From assembly GCA_008360975.2 (NCBI GenBank), contig CM039211.1:10004713-10068712 (forward strand): a stretch of 64,000 bases of DNA, given 5' to 3'. Each line of letters opens with the position of its first letter. Position 1 is the stretch's first letter. Source of the stretch: Lichenostomus cassidix. Taxonomy: Eukaryota; Chordata; Aves; Passeriformes; Meliphagidae. The notes beneath the pieces are model-generated. The model was not told the origin of the DNA and searched no databases. It saw only the letters and a program-made list of their open reading frames with translations. The position numbers and the translations under genes were made by a program. Below, one piece after another: positions 33,336 through 45,999 of this stretch.

Positions 33336-33549
33336 AAGGGGAAGGGAAAGGGGAGGGAAGGGAAGAGGAAGGGGAGAGGGAAAGGGAAGGGGAAAGGGAA
33401 AGGCAAAGGGAAAGGGAAAGGGAAAGGGAAGGGGAAAGGCAAAGGCAAAGGCAAAGGCAAAGGCAAAGGCAAAGGCAAAGGCAAAGGCAAAGGCAAAGGG
33501 AAAGGGAAAGGGAAAGGGAAAGGGAAAGGGAAAGGGAAAGGGAAGGCAA
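33336..33549. repeat. Purine-rich tract with GGGAAA and GGCAAA blocks
   Basis: The tract starts as irregular GGGGAA/GGGAAG, becomes (GGGAAA)n, switches to about eleven consecutive GGCAAA units (about 33436-33495), and then returns to (GGGAAA)n. Frames of alternating Gly-Lys or Pro-Leu/Ser-Leu here are artefacts of the repeat. Confidence 0.95.
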
Positions 33550-36093
33550 GGCAATTGGTTTAAATCTCTCTGTTACATTTCCCTGTCAAAATGGTTGATT
33601 GATGAACACCAATATGCTCATTGTCTTCAAGTGTATCTGGAATTATATTTTGAGATGTGGAAATATACACAAGTATGTCTAAACTGAAATCTGTAGCTAA
33701 GAAACAAGACAAAACCTTGGAACTGTGTGAAAGAGACCTTTCCTGACTTTTCTCAAATTAAATTAACAGTGTTGACATTTCGATTATCATCACTGAAACT
33801 ACGTATGAATTCTTTTAGCTGAAACAAATAGAAAATTTCACACATTCCATAGATGCTTTTCATGACTACTTTTTATGTCTTCTTACAAGTTTAAGCAGAT
33901 GCCTTATCAGAGATGTGCTGAGGTTTCATTCACAATCATAAATGTTAGACACATTTTTAAAATGGAAGGTCAGAACCTGCCTGAAAGGGCAGAATTGGAT
34001 TTTTCTCTTTCTTAGCAGCCAGTGAGTGAGTAGCTTTAAAAACCATAAACACATAGTTATACCATTTGTACTCTTTTTAAAAGCATCAGAGTCGCATAAT
34101 ATGTCGCTGCGATATTAGCTAAACCATTTGTTTAAAGTGGTTGTATGATTTAAATTTCTTACCCATTAAGAAAATCAGATTTCCAAACATTTATTTGCTT
34201 TTCTACTGAAGTCACAGTTCTCCAAAATTACCTTAAAAATGCATGTTTGATGTTATCCTCTCAGGAACATAATAATGTAATTTTTACAAATCAGAATTCA
34301 GAATTCACCTTCTCAAATTCTACAAGCTTGTGTCCTAAAAGGAGTGATTTCCATGTGTTTTGTTCCTACAAAGTTTGGAGTAGGAGCAGTTCCCAGATGA
34401 GCTTATAGGTACTGAGTTTTGCAGAAGGGAAGAACAGAGTTTAGGGTCCCTTTGATGCATCTGGTGGATCCACCCTTCCTTGGTGGGCTGTTTGCCATAT
34501 TAAGGAAGACTGCTACTGTCAAGCATGGTTCAGAATTAAAATAAGCTTGAGTTTACCAAAGGATGTGTGGAAAGAAGATAGTTCCATGGAATCACTCACT
34601 GGTAGTCCATCAGCATTTTTCCAAAGAAAATAAGCTCTTTGATTCCATGTCTCTTTTCTGACCTGAAACCTTGCAGTGGTGTGTTTCACTGCTATTTCAC
34701 TTGTTTCAGCCACCACTTACGAGACTGCACTGGCAAGGAAGCAAGTACTAGTTCCATTTGAGCTAATACTTCCCAGCAGGATCAGTGAGTTTTACATAAC
34801 CTGCAGGTCATATGCAGAGGAGAGCCTGTGTCTGTTATCTGGTGTACCTGTGAGAGACAGCTCTTAAAACAGAGCTGGGTACTGCTGGCAGGTATAAATT
34901 TCACACAGGCTATGGATTTCTAACTACATTGACCTGTCAGACACTTTGATACCTTGTTATCAATGAAATTGTCTGTTACTGGGCAATAATAAAAGGCTCT
35001 GAAATAGGCTTCAGGAAAAAAATATTAACTGAAAATTGAAATATTTCAGCTGAGAATAATATTTAAAGCAATGTAATTTTTGTTACCAACAAGTCCAAAT
35101 ATTCAGGCATTTGCTCAACAATTAATTATATTACTTCATTATAATCGAGAGGTCTTGTGATTTATGATGTTTAGATTTGGAATTTTATTTTGCAGGTCAA
35201 CGTAACAGCACAAGAAAAGGAAAGAAAAGGCTAAGGACTATGAAAAGAGCTCATTGTTTCATATGTGTGTATATCTTCAGGTATAAAATGGAATTATTTG
35301 GAAAGGAAGAAGTGCTAAAAATGCTAAAGCATGAGGAGAGTCAAGATTTCCCTTGCCTGTACCTTTTAGTAAGATAATAGCACTGAAACAGAAGCATCCT
35401 TTTTTTCAGTGAGGAAGTAAATTTCTTGTTTCTTACTAAGTAAATCACATTCTGCTAATAAAAATAAACACAAGCATTGCAGTGGGAACTGCAATCACCA
35501 TGGGACTGCAGAACATCCTTCAAGAGTTGTTCCATGTTTATAAAAATTGATACGCAAATTCTCCATGGAATCTATAGGGTGAGTTGGAATAAGACACTTC
35601 ATATTTGAAGTAAGTGGGGAAAATGCTCCAATATCTGTGTATTTTGGGGTTTGGTTGGTTGGTTTGGTTTTTCTTTTTTTTTTTCTCATTTATCTATCTC
35701 CTCTCTTGTGCAGTTAGTTTAGAGCAAAATTTCCTTCCAAAATTGTAGCTAGTGCTAAACTGGCAAGTTTAGTTACAGAGAGAGAGGAAAATAGGTTACG
35801 GCTAATTTCTCAAGCTTAGTGAACTGATACTCCTCAGTTTTGGATGACTGATCAGGTTTATGATGTGTCATTACTTTCTTTCACACTTTCTGACCCTCTA
35901 TCAAAATTGTACTTTGCCCTACATCCTGACACGACATCTCCTTAAATAGGCGAGGTATATTTCTGTGGCATTGTGGAAGGATAAATGAGAAGATTGTAAT
36001 TTATTTTCTGGCCTTAAGAAAGGAGTATTCTGAGAAGTCTACCAGTTGCAGAAGAATTTTTGCAGGCACAATAAAAATGAGTTCTTTGGTGTT
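33550..36093. other. AT-rich intergenic DNA
   Basis: No gene, RNA or named repeat recognised. Confidence 0.5.
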
Positions 36094-36095
36094 TA

Positions 36096-36143
<48 letters not shown>
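36094..36143. repeat. (TA)n microsatellite
   Basis: Almost pure TA dinucleotide run preceded by TATATGTG. Confidence 0.95.
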
Positions 36144-36146
<3 letters not shown>

Positions 36147-37324
36147 TTATTTATTTGGGAAACATCTATCAATATTCTGTGTACAAATTAAGAATAATTT
36201 ACTTATATTTCTGGACTCCTTTTTGTTTAATATTACTTATTATATAGGTGTCAGTTCTGCTGAGAAAACTGCAAACCTTTTAGGATAATGTCTTCTTAAT
36301 AAAGACAGAGTGAAAATCATATTAGATTCAGGCTCGTATCTGGACGAATGGGACAGTAGGAGAGACAGATACAACTTTTTAGCTTTTCTCTGCTCTAGCG
36401 GCTCTGGCAATAACCTAATGCCTGATCTGTAAAGCCATAACAATTGATCTACATGTAATCATGATAATGTATTATTGTTATTTACACAGGAGGTTATGAG
36501 TTAATCACTACAGCTCAAGACTTACAGCTATGAACCATAGCAACATGCTTAATTTTCAGACTCCAAAGTGTATTTTTGAATTGGCATGTGCATCTTCTAA
36601 TAACAGAAAGAAGTAAATGTTCACATGTGTGGCAAACCTGTAGGTGTAATGCTACTGAAATTCCACATAAGGTGATAAAGAAGTGTTGGTGTCTGCCTTT
36701 ACAGTGCTACTGAAGCATGCACAAAGTTGTTGTTTCTTGGAGTTGCCAAGCCCAGCAGTCCAACAGAGGTGAGGCAGTTGAAGCTCTAGGTCAGTAAGTC
36801 CAGCTGTGAAACTTACTGAGCCCGTGTTCATATCTGTAACATACGTGCATGTATGTGTAATCTATATATGCATGTGTACATGGCCAATCACACAGATAAC
36901 CACAAAGAAAGAAACCATTCCATTCACCCAGGCACGGATGGTATCAACAGCCTCATCCTATTCTCCTCTCTGTCTGATGAGGGTGAAAACCTAAAAGTAC
37001 TGTAAATATGCATTAGCAAACATAGATTCGGTACAGGTCTCTTAGGTAACTGATCAAGACAGGCTACCCAGTAAGCTTTGATTGGATCCCCACTCAGCAT
37101 CTGAATTATTTTGTTGCTCTGTCCTGTGATTGTGCCTCTCTGCCTAGCTTATGTTCAGGTATTAGTGGCCACAGTGGTAGTAGAGAGCTGTGTGCTCTTA
37201 CGAATTGGACATAAACTGCCTTCCACATATATGATATCAAATATGAAATGCATAAACTGTAGTATAATGTATATTACTTCTGACTTTATTCTGTTAAAAT
37301 ACCAGTATTTTAATTGTCGCTGTT
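36144..37324. other. Intergenic DNA
   Basis: No gene recognised. Confidence 0.5.
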
Positions 37325-37560
37325 GAGCAGCTAGCAGAGTAATGAAGGCACCAGTTCTCAGTGGCAAGAAGGAATGACCTTTATTGTTTTGATTTCATCA
37401 CATATATAGAGTTCTCAAAAGTCACCCAGATTGGTCGGTCAGAAGCCTTCCCCCAGGCCTGATTGGCCAGGCCTGCATTGTCCAAGTTCTGAGACACTGT
37501 TCCAACAACATCCAAACTTTATCTTTATTTATAAAACACAAGAAAATTTCTCATGGGAAA
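37325..37560 (-). mobile_element. LTR fragment, minus orientation
   Basis: A minus-strand poly(A) signal region (CTTTATTG at 37379) is followed by ATTGG boxes (GATTGGTC, TGATTGGCC), the same layout as the other minus-strand LTRs in this window. Its borders are uncertain. Confidence 0.5.
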
Positions 37561-38309
37561 AACCTGTGCTAGCCACATTTTAACAATTCAGTTTCTAAGA
37601 AAGAAACAAGAAAACCCAAAGACATTAAAGAATGTTAGAATTTGTCCCATCAAAAGATTTTCCATGGTTAGAAGGTAACATAAAATTATAATGAAACATT
37701 GATAGTTCTCAGAGCTACTTAAAAGCTGAAAGGCTATTGCACTGAAGAAATATATCAGAAAAAAATTAAACCTGTGTTTGCAAAGCAAAAGGGTTTTTTT
37801 AATTCAAGAAACACTGGGATTATTTTCTAGAGTAACATTTTTCTTTTAAACATTGCAGAGATAATATGACTTACTTTTGAACAACTTCAGTAATATTTTC
37901 AAAATATTTCTATTTTTATCCATTTTGATACAAATTGAAAACTGTGTCTCCATTGCATTAATTCAGCAGCTGAAATAGACTGTAGTAAATTCTGTCTCTA
38001 TTTTGACGTGACATTAAAATAACCCTTAAATTACAGAGGAACAAGTTTAGTATATTTTAGATTTGTTTTCTGGATTTTATAGGCTTCAGAAAACACGTCT
38101 TGTCTTTTCCTTTTGCATCTTGTCCTAGTCTTTGGACATCTACCTGACATCATGGAAGATATATGCCTTTATGTCTAGATCTTCAAAGATATATAAAATA
38201 TCCACCCCTGTCCTGTACCTCACAAAAAGCAACTTTGAAAATATACAACAATGGGGTTGTTAAGGTCAGGGAAATAATGAAAACAATCTGAGGGCATCAC
38301 TGTAAGACT
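37561..38309. other. AT-rich intergenic DNA
   Basis: Nothing recognised. Confidence 0.5.
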
Positions 38310-39680
38310 GTAGAATAACAGAAACCTTGGTTCATTTAGGTTGGAAAACGCACTTAAGGTCATTTAGCCTAACTGTAAACCCAGCACTGCAGGTCCACCC
38401 CTAAACCACGTTCCTGAGAACCACTCCTACATGTCCCTTAAATACCTTCAGAGATGGTGACTTAGCCGCTACCCTGGCTGTTCCAGTGCGTGACCAGTGA
38501 TGAAAGACAGCCTCCAACCATGACATCACTCACATATTCTCTCTTCACAATCAGCAAGTCCAGTTGGGTGCCTTCCCTACTTAGCTCCCTCACCAGCTGT
38601 GTCAGGAAGTTGCCACTCCCTCACTTAAGGAGCCTCCTGAACGATTTCCTCACCAGCAGATAGCTGGTAAATGGAAATCCCCATCAGAACAAAGGCTAGT
38701 GCTCATGAGACTTCTCCCAGCTGCTTATTGAATATTTCATCTGTCTCTTCATCCTGGTTGAGTGGTCTGTAGTAGTCACCCACTGTTATATGTGATGTGC
38801 TGGCCTTTATGCTGACTCTTATCTGTAAACACTCAATATTGTCATTGCCATTAAGCTCTAGAGAGTCAAAAATCTCCCTAACATACAGGGTTAGTCCCAC
38901 TACCCTATTCTTTGCCAATCCATTCTGAAGAGTTTATAGCCATCTGTTGCAGCACCCCAGTTGTGTGTTATTTCACCATATCTTCATGATGGTAATTACA
39001 GCGTTTGCCAGCTGCAAACTCCTCCAGGTTTTCATCCATTCTTTTGTGCATTGTTGTGAATGCACTTCAGGTGTTTTACTGATCCTGACACCTTTTCTGG
39101 GGGATAAGCCCTAATTCCTATGTGACTGTTCTCAAATGCTCCTATGGTTTCTAATACACCAACACTTGAGGTTTTGATGCCATGTCTATCTCCCCTACCT
39201 TCACTGAGATTTGTAGGCTGCTGTGTGTGTTAGTAAGGGGACATTTCAAATGTGTACTTGGCACATTGTGGCACAAACCAAAGGGCCATAATAGCAGATC
39301 TCAAACACTGATGTACCGCTCCCAGGCTTATCTCTAATGAGACTGATTTTATCCCTTTCCCTTTCAAATCCAGGTTAAACCTCCTTCTATGAGCCCTGAT
39401 AGCTCCTGCACAAAAATTCTTTGTCCCTTTGAGACAGGTGTACCCCATCTGTCACCAGCAAGCCTGACCCACGATCAAAAAACTCCAAACCTTTCATGTG
39501 ATACTAGTCATGGAGCCAGACACTGATCTGCTTGGTCTCTGTGCTTCCTCCAACATCATTCCCTGCAGCTGACAGTCAAGAACACTGTTGTGCTCCTGAC
39601 TCCTTAAACAGTTGTTCCAAGGCCCTGAATCCTCTCTTGATTGTCCTGTGACTCTTTATTGCAACTTCATCTCTGCCTAC
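38310..39680 (-). mobile_element. CR1 LINE, internally deleted
   Basis: The left part (38310-38500) is a CR1 3' end in reverse. From about 38510 the sequence corresponds to the endonuclease half of CR1 ORF2, where a 71-codon minus-strand frame (38703-38918) keeps the YRPLNQDEETDEIF motif typical of the endonuclease domain. The part up to 39680 looks like the 5' region. The reverse-transcriptase part is missing between these two pieces. The copy is long decayed. Confidence 0.75.
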
Positions 39681-40677
39681 ACAAGAAATCAATAATGGGT
39701 AATAACCAAGTAATCAATAATTATCAATAATTATCAATGATAATCCAAGGGCTGTATAAGATTAGGAATTTTTTTGTCATGTCTTGCAACTGGGCCACAG
39801 GGAAGTAGCAGACTTTTCTAAGAAGTGGGTCCAGTTTTTATGTTTTGTTATTTCAAAGGACCTTTTTGTAGTTTCCAGGCTTCCTAAGTGAATGGAGTAG
39901 GATTTCTCCACTCCTTGTAATGCCTTCTGCCACTTTAATATCCCTTTACTTCTCATATTCATTGCTTTAGCTTTCCTCTGTGCTTTGGAATAATTTCCCT
40001 TTGATTCATTTACTCCATCTGCTTGTTTCTTCTATCACATTATCTCGTGATAAAAAATGGACCTGTAGTCTACTTCTTTTCAACTGAAAATGAGTGCTTC
40101 AATTGATTTTATAATGTGCTCTATACAACCTGAAACAAATAGAACAGATAAGTAAAAACATAGAGCTCTACATTAAGTACATTGTGTATATTTTAAGGGC
40201 TTTCAAATCCTCTATTGTTGTGCAGTTCATTTTGAATTGTGACCAAAAGAAAAAAAGTATGGAAAAAGAGCATCTACTTTGATGAAAGCTATTTCTATTC
40301 ATTAAGAAAGTCTATGATAGTTTCTTCTTCAGTGCCAGGTTAATCCTGACAGTGTTGTTAAGAAATTGTACACTCTTCTCCATTTATTTCCATGATCTTA
40401 ATTGATCAATTTAAGAAAGAAATGGCCTTTTATGATAACAGCAAGATAAAAGCCAGTAATTGACTGAAATGCATGGGTCCAGCTATCTAAAACCACTTTC
40501 AACTAATGGAAACCTGCATAGAAGGGCTGAAAGTTTCAGCCAGTAACAAAAAAGGTCACATCACTTTTTAAAAATTATTTTTTTAAGGAGGAGTGAAGAC
40601 AAAATGTCTTTTTATCAATTGAGGGCACTACAACTTAGAAAAAATGGAGACAAGAAACAGTAGCACTAAAAATAATC
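39681..40677. other. AT-rich intergenic DNA
   Basis: No gene. A short ATCAATAATT tandem repeat lies at about 39705-39745. Confidence 0.5.
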
Positions 40678-41010
40678 ATAGAATTGCAGAATCACAGAAT
40701 CATTTCATATTGAAAAGACATCTGAGGCCATCGAGTCCAACCGTTGACAAAACAGCACCACGGCAACTAGACCACAGCCCTAAGTGCTACATCCAGTCCT
40801 TAAACTGCTCCAGGGATGGTGAGTCTACCACCTCTCTGGAAAGCCCATTTCAATGCTTGACAAACCTTTTCTTTGAAGAAATTCTTACTGATGTCCTGAA
40901 CCCACCCTGGCATAGCTTGGCAGCCATTTCCTCTTTTTCCTTTGATGTCTTTAAGCAGAATTCTCTGAGTCTTTGAGCTCTGATTCTTTAAGCAGAATAC
41001 TCTGTCCTGG
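40678..41010 (-). mobile_element. CR1 LINE 3' fragment
   Basis: Reversed CR1 3' end: ATCATAGAATTGCAGAATCACAG start, then GAGTCCAACC, and the ACCACAGCCCTAAGTGC...CATCCAGTC block. Confidence 0.85.
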
Positions 41011-41029
41011 TCCCTTACTTTGACCTCTG

Positions 41030-41320
41030 TTGCAGATGGAACCTGATGGTTTTGTTTCCACCTTTAACCTGTCTTTTAAATGTAAAAAGATGCTGTCTCG
41101 TGTGTTAAGCACATGTTACTCGAAGTTTATGGAAAACTTTGGTATTTTATGTCCTGTTTGTCAATTGGCTGAGAAGATGTGGCACCTACTTGGGCACTCA
41201 GCTTGGGATTCTGTGCATCCTGAACAAAACTTTGCTTAAAACTGAGTAGGGGGCACCTCCCCAGACAATCACCAGAGACCCCCAAAAGGGCCCACACAGG
41301 TGCAGTGATACCTATTTCAT
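41030..41320 (+). mobile_element. Possible LTR remnant
   Basis: The block around CCTGAACAAAACTTTGCTT followed by a C-rich ACCTCCCCAG...CCCCCAAAAGGG stretch resembles the poly(A) signal and U5 end of an avian LTR. This rests on resemblance only. Confidence 0.3.
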
Positions 41321-43257
41321 AAGCTTGTGCAAGCTAAACAGTTGTGCAATAGGTAGGTGGTAGCTGTGTATTACATAGGTGGGTTTGTGTAGATTTCAAT
41401 GTGTAAATTCTGTCACCTTTTACTCCTTGGTGTTCTTGATTTGTTGAAAACTTCCACATTGCATTCTGTGCAGAATAAACAGTGTGTCCTTTCTAAACCT
41501 GACTTTTTGTATTTAGAGAGTTCCCAAAATGGGCAACACTGTCACTGGATGCCTGAGAGAAGAGTCTGACCCCCATTCTACAACAAGCTCATTTCAGGTC
41601 TCTGTAGAGAGTGATAAGGTCTTTTGCAGCTTGTGTTTCGTGTAGATTTCAACCGATGGTGCATAATTATTTATAATGATATAATTATAAAACAGATGCT
41701 ATTTTTAGAGTTTTCTCTGGTATTACTATGCTGTCAGCACAAGGCTATTTGATGTTCATGCATCAGGAAAGTTCTTCAGTTTTTTCAAGTCAGAATGCAG
41801 ATTCAGTGGTATGCAACCAACATTTTGATAGCTTTAATGCAGTTGGTAAACCAAGTTCCTGAGGACAAATATGTCTTTTGAATGATAAAAGGAATTTTAT
41901 TTGCAAACATTTCTAATAGTACTATTTAAGTAAGCGGGCTTGCATAGCTAAATCAAAGGAATTATCTATGTCAGTCCAACTTTTATTTTTCCCCTCAGTC
42001 CTAGCAAAAAGACAACTTGACTTAAATAAATGATCTTTTTACTTTTGCAGATGCCTCTCTCCTCTGGGTTTTGGCAGACTAGTGGAAAGAACAGAACAGA
42101 ATAGAATACGTCATCCCAGGAATTTACTTGTGCCTTACTTGTATTACCCCCTTTTTTGTTTGACGTTCTGTCTGCACTCTCCATTAATAGCCACTTAATT
42201 TCATCTCTGCAGATATAAGGCTACAAACATTGCAATAATATCTAATCTAATCTGAGAGTGTTCAGCAAAGAAGCAGAGCTCTCATGATGTGATTCTTTCT
42301 CTAATAAAAATGAAACTTAGTCTAGAGTTGTACACATTTTTTTAAATAAAAATACCACTAGCATGCAACAGATGTGGTCCAAAATAAGGTAGTTCCAGAC
42401 AGCCACGCTGAGTATTATGAAGGTAGTGACATTCATTTCTTACAGAGTATTCAGAAAGTAATGCCATGACCCTCAGCTCAAACTGTCCACACATCTATGT
42501 TTCTTCCCAGCTTCCTAGTTGATCTGTGATACTACGGGCAGAGGGAGTGAAAAGTGGAAAAGGATTCTGATCATATTGAACTGCTACAGCTAAAAATAAA
42601 TGCAGTATTTAAAAAGTGTATCAATGAGAGCATTTAAAGTAATTATACATATGATGGAGAAATCAGCTTTTTTGTTTGTTTGGGAAATCAAAATGTTGAG
42701 GATGATGCGGAGGCTGAAGAAAGCATGATTTCAGTAATATTTTCTTTCACGATTGTGACTAATCCTGAAGTGTTTCACTGAAGTAATCCAACGGCTGTGT
42801 TTCAGCTGTTTGCCTTCAGGTATATATACTGCTTTTAGCAGATACATTGGGGAATAAAAGAAACAGGCTGACAAATGCATTCTGAGACTTGTCTGTACTA
42901 ATCAGCTGATGGTCAAATAAGAATTCATGCTTCTCTAAAATGCTTGAAATTTTTATCTCATGGATTTTAAATATTTTATGAAAATAATTTTTAAATGCAA
43001 TAAAGCACAATGTGGATAAAGTCGATCCAGGGTATAATTTTTTCTATGTGATCATCCCTATAAAAGGAGAAAAAAAGAAGCCTTTAAGTTTTCTAAATAT
43101 GAATTGCTTTAGAATTCAGCTTGTATTTGGTAAGAGCAAGCCCAAATCTATGTTGTATGAATCTAATTCTTCATTTTATTTATTAACCACACTACAGTAA
43201 TTTTAGAGAAAATACTACTCTCACAAAAATTTTATTTCTCAATATATAGGCAGATAA
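41321..43257. other. AT-rich intergenic DNA
   Basis: No gene recognised. Confidence 0.5.
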
Positions 43258-43334
43258 AGCCATATATATATATACACACACATATATATACTACGTATAT
43301 GTATGTATATAGAGTGTATATATATATATACTGC

Positions 43335-43368
<34 letters not shown>

Positions 43369-43369
43369 G
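43258..43369. repeat. TA/CA microsatellite
   Basis: Compound (TA)n with ACACAC and GTATG interruptions. The IYIY-type frames on both strands are artefacts. Confidence 0.95.
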
Positions 43370-44663
43370 CAGTCTGACTATTACAATGAAACACACCAAA
43401 AAAACGTTTTCCCTTTGTTTTGAAGATACAGATGACAATTTTTTTTCAACATTTAGATTATGGGTCTTCATTAGTCCTCAATACTTCAGCCAGCTTATAA
43501 AACATTTAGTGAAGGTGTGCCTTTTCATTATGTAATTCATACATATTCTGTTCATTGATAAACACAAATAAAGTATTCTAAAATATACTCTATAAAGAAT
43601 GAGTTATTAGAAATTAATTCATCCTAATATCAATATTATTTTCCATGTGGATTATGGAGTGTCAAATTTTGCACACACACATATTATGTACATTTGGCTG
43701 TATTTCTTTGGCAGTCTTTATTTTCCACTCTTTCATTTAATTTATGAATCAAAAATGTGAGGTGAAGGAAGGGGTTTATTTTTGGTTGGTACTTTACTTG
43801 ATGCCATGAAAATCAATATTTCTTTGTCACTGACTCCGTTCAAATGTATCTAATTATAGACAAGTTCACCATCCATAGGCCTAGCATGAGGTCAAAAATT
43901 ACTCAGGCATGTCCAAATGTATCTGGCCAGTTATGTATTACTGTATAAAAATATAGGTCTAAAAATGAGCTCACTTACAGAGATATACCAAAAGTTTTTA
44001 ATGGGAAAAATCTGTATCAGGCTAAGATACTCTAAAGTTCCTGTAACAGTGTGAAATTAGTTGGTCTTTACATCCAGTATAATGCAGTTGCAACTCAAAT
44101 TGAAGGTCTCAATGCTTAAGAGAAGTATTGTTCTAAGTGCATATGTGAATTGGCTTCACATGCTTTCATGCTCAGATCAGGCTCTCCAGATCCATTAAAA
44201 AATTTAAATATCTTCTGACATTCACAGGGGATTAGAAAACTGCTTCATATTTTATATATTTTTAGTAGCTATCACAGGTGCTTCCTAACAGTCTCTAACA
44301 GTCTCTTACAGTTTAGATCTAATCATGAACATATTTTGATAATTTAATTTCAAAACGTGGTGGATATTTGGATGTGTATCTGTCTTACTCAAGAAACAAG
44401 AGACCATGCTCTGTTCTCTTCAGAGCTTTCTTCACAGTTTCATTGCACAAATCATGGATGGGGATGTCTTTGCTCTCTCTAACTTACATGTGAAGAATGC
44501 AACAGAGCTGAACCAGGAAATAGATAACATTTGTAGTAAACGCATTTTTTTACCGTTAATGATGCCACAAAAATAACATGTATATACTGCTTTGCACAAT
44601 TAGGAGGACAAACTTAAACCGGGAAAACCATTACACACAAAACCTTCTGTGTCTTTTTCTACT
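43370..44663. other. AT-rich intergenic DNA
   Basis: No gene recognised. A CAGTCTCTAACAGTCTCTTACAG short repeat lies near 44290. Confidence 0.5.

Positions 44664-44695
<32 letters not shown>
44664..44695. repeat. (TTG)n microsatellite
   Basis: About ten consecutive TTG units. Confidence 0.95.
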
Positions 44696-44698
<3 letters not shown>

Positions 44699-45999
44699 AT
44701 TGCCTTCCCACATATATCAGTAACACCTCCATAGGTTTTCTGGAAAATCTACTTTTTGTTGTTGTAATGACCTCAGAGACTTTATCAATCTGTTAAAAGC
44801 AGTAATAATCAATTCTGTGACAGTCTTAAAGCAAACTAGGACTAATCAGTCCTGGAAATAAATTATAACATTCAATTTTTCTATCCTTCCTCTTCTAAAC
44901 AAGAAAGAAAAAACAGACTGGTTAGGACATATGGATGCAGGAAAAAAAAAATACCTGTCAGTTTCTTCTAGTGGTTCTAAGCAATGTTTATATTTTCAAG
45001 TACAAACATGGAGACATCTGTGACAACATTATCAAAATGTTTTGAATTGCCAAACCTACTGTTTTTTACTTCTAATGTAATCTCATGACTTTCTTAGGCC
45101 CACATATCCATCTTCCAGTTCAGAGTGGGGATTTTTATTAATTTTGTCTTTTTTTCCAATTATGATAAGCAAAATTGAAATAAATAATACAGTGGAATGC
45201 AAGTTTTACACAAAGCCTCATTATCTGTTCATTTAATATCATGTAAAAGAGTGACCATAAAGCTTGTAGAATAATTTCACTCTCATATAAATCAGTGGAT
45301 ATCTGTGCAAAAGTTGTAATTGCAGCTGCTGTTGTTGGAACTGCGTATCCTGAAGTGTAAGGTAATGCTATTGCAAATAGAATAGATTTGCATATAATAT
45401 ATACATAACGAATGACAAGAGCAAAATACTGAAATGATTTGAGATTCAGATCAGTACATTAACTCGTTCATCAAATAAAATCACTTGCACACACAAAGAA
45501 ATCTCCAGCACTTTGTATGACATTGTAATTTCATGCCTCTATAATAATGCCTTGTTAGAAGGAACCTGCTTAAACCTGGGTTATTAATAAAGAGCAATAG
45601 CAATCACCCCTGGGTTTTGGCGTATGTTTTGTAATACTTTTGCCTGAGGAATTTGTATTATGCTTGAATGTTCTATATTAATACAAACCATAAATAAAAC
45701 TGGAAAATATTTCAGCTTTAGAAGAAATAAAATGTTCAAAGAGAGGAAATTATGTTTGTCACTACTTGTTTCCCTATATATTGGATATAGTTTAATAAAA
45801 CTTAAATGCTAGAGAATATGCTCTCTGTCACTGTTACAGATTGGTTGTTTTAAATTATTTTACATATTTTATTTTAAAAAACGGGCTAGCTATGTAAAGT
45901 GTGCTAAAACAAAATAAATCATTTGGCGATGTTTCCCTGATTCCGCACAATGTTCACAGGTACTTAAAAATCAGGTATACATTACAATGGAAATGGTAA
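44696..45999. other. AT-rich intergenic DNA
   Basis: No gene recognised. Confidence 0.5.

Noticed and set aside
33264..33563. Open frames of Gly-Lys, Pro-Leu/Phe and Ser-Leu repeats on both strands
   Set aside because: They are translations of the (GGGAAA)n/(GGCAAA)n tract and exist in several frames at once.
43232..43535. Frames rich in Ile-Tyr on both strands
   Set aside because: They are translations of the TA/CA microsatellite.
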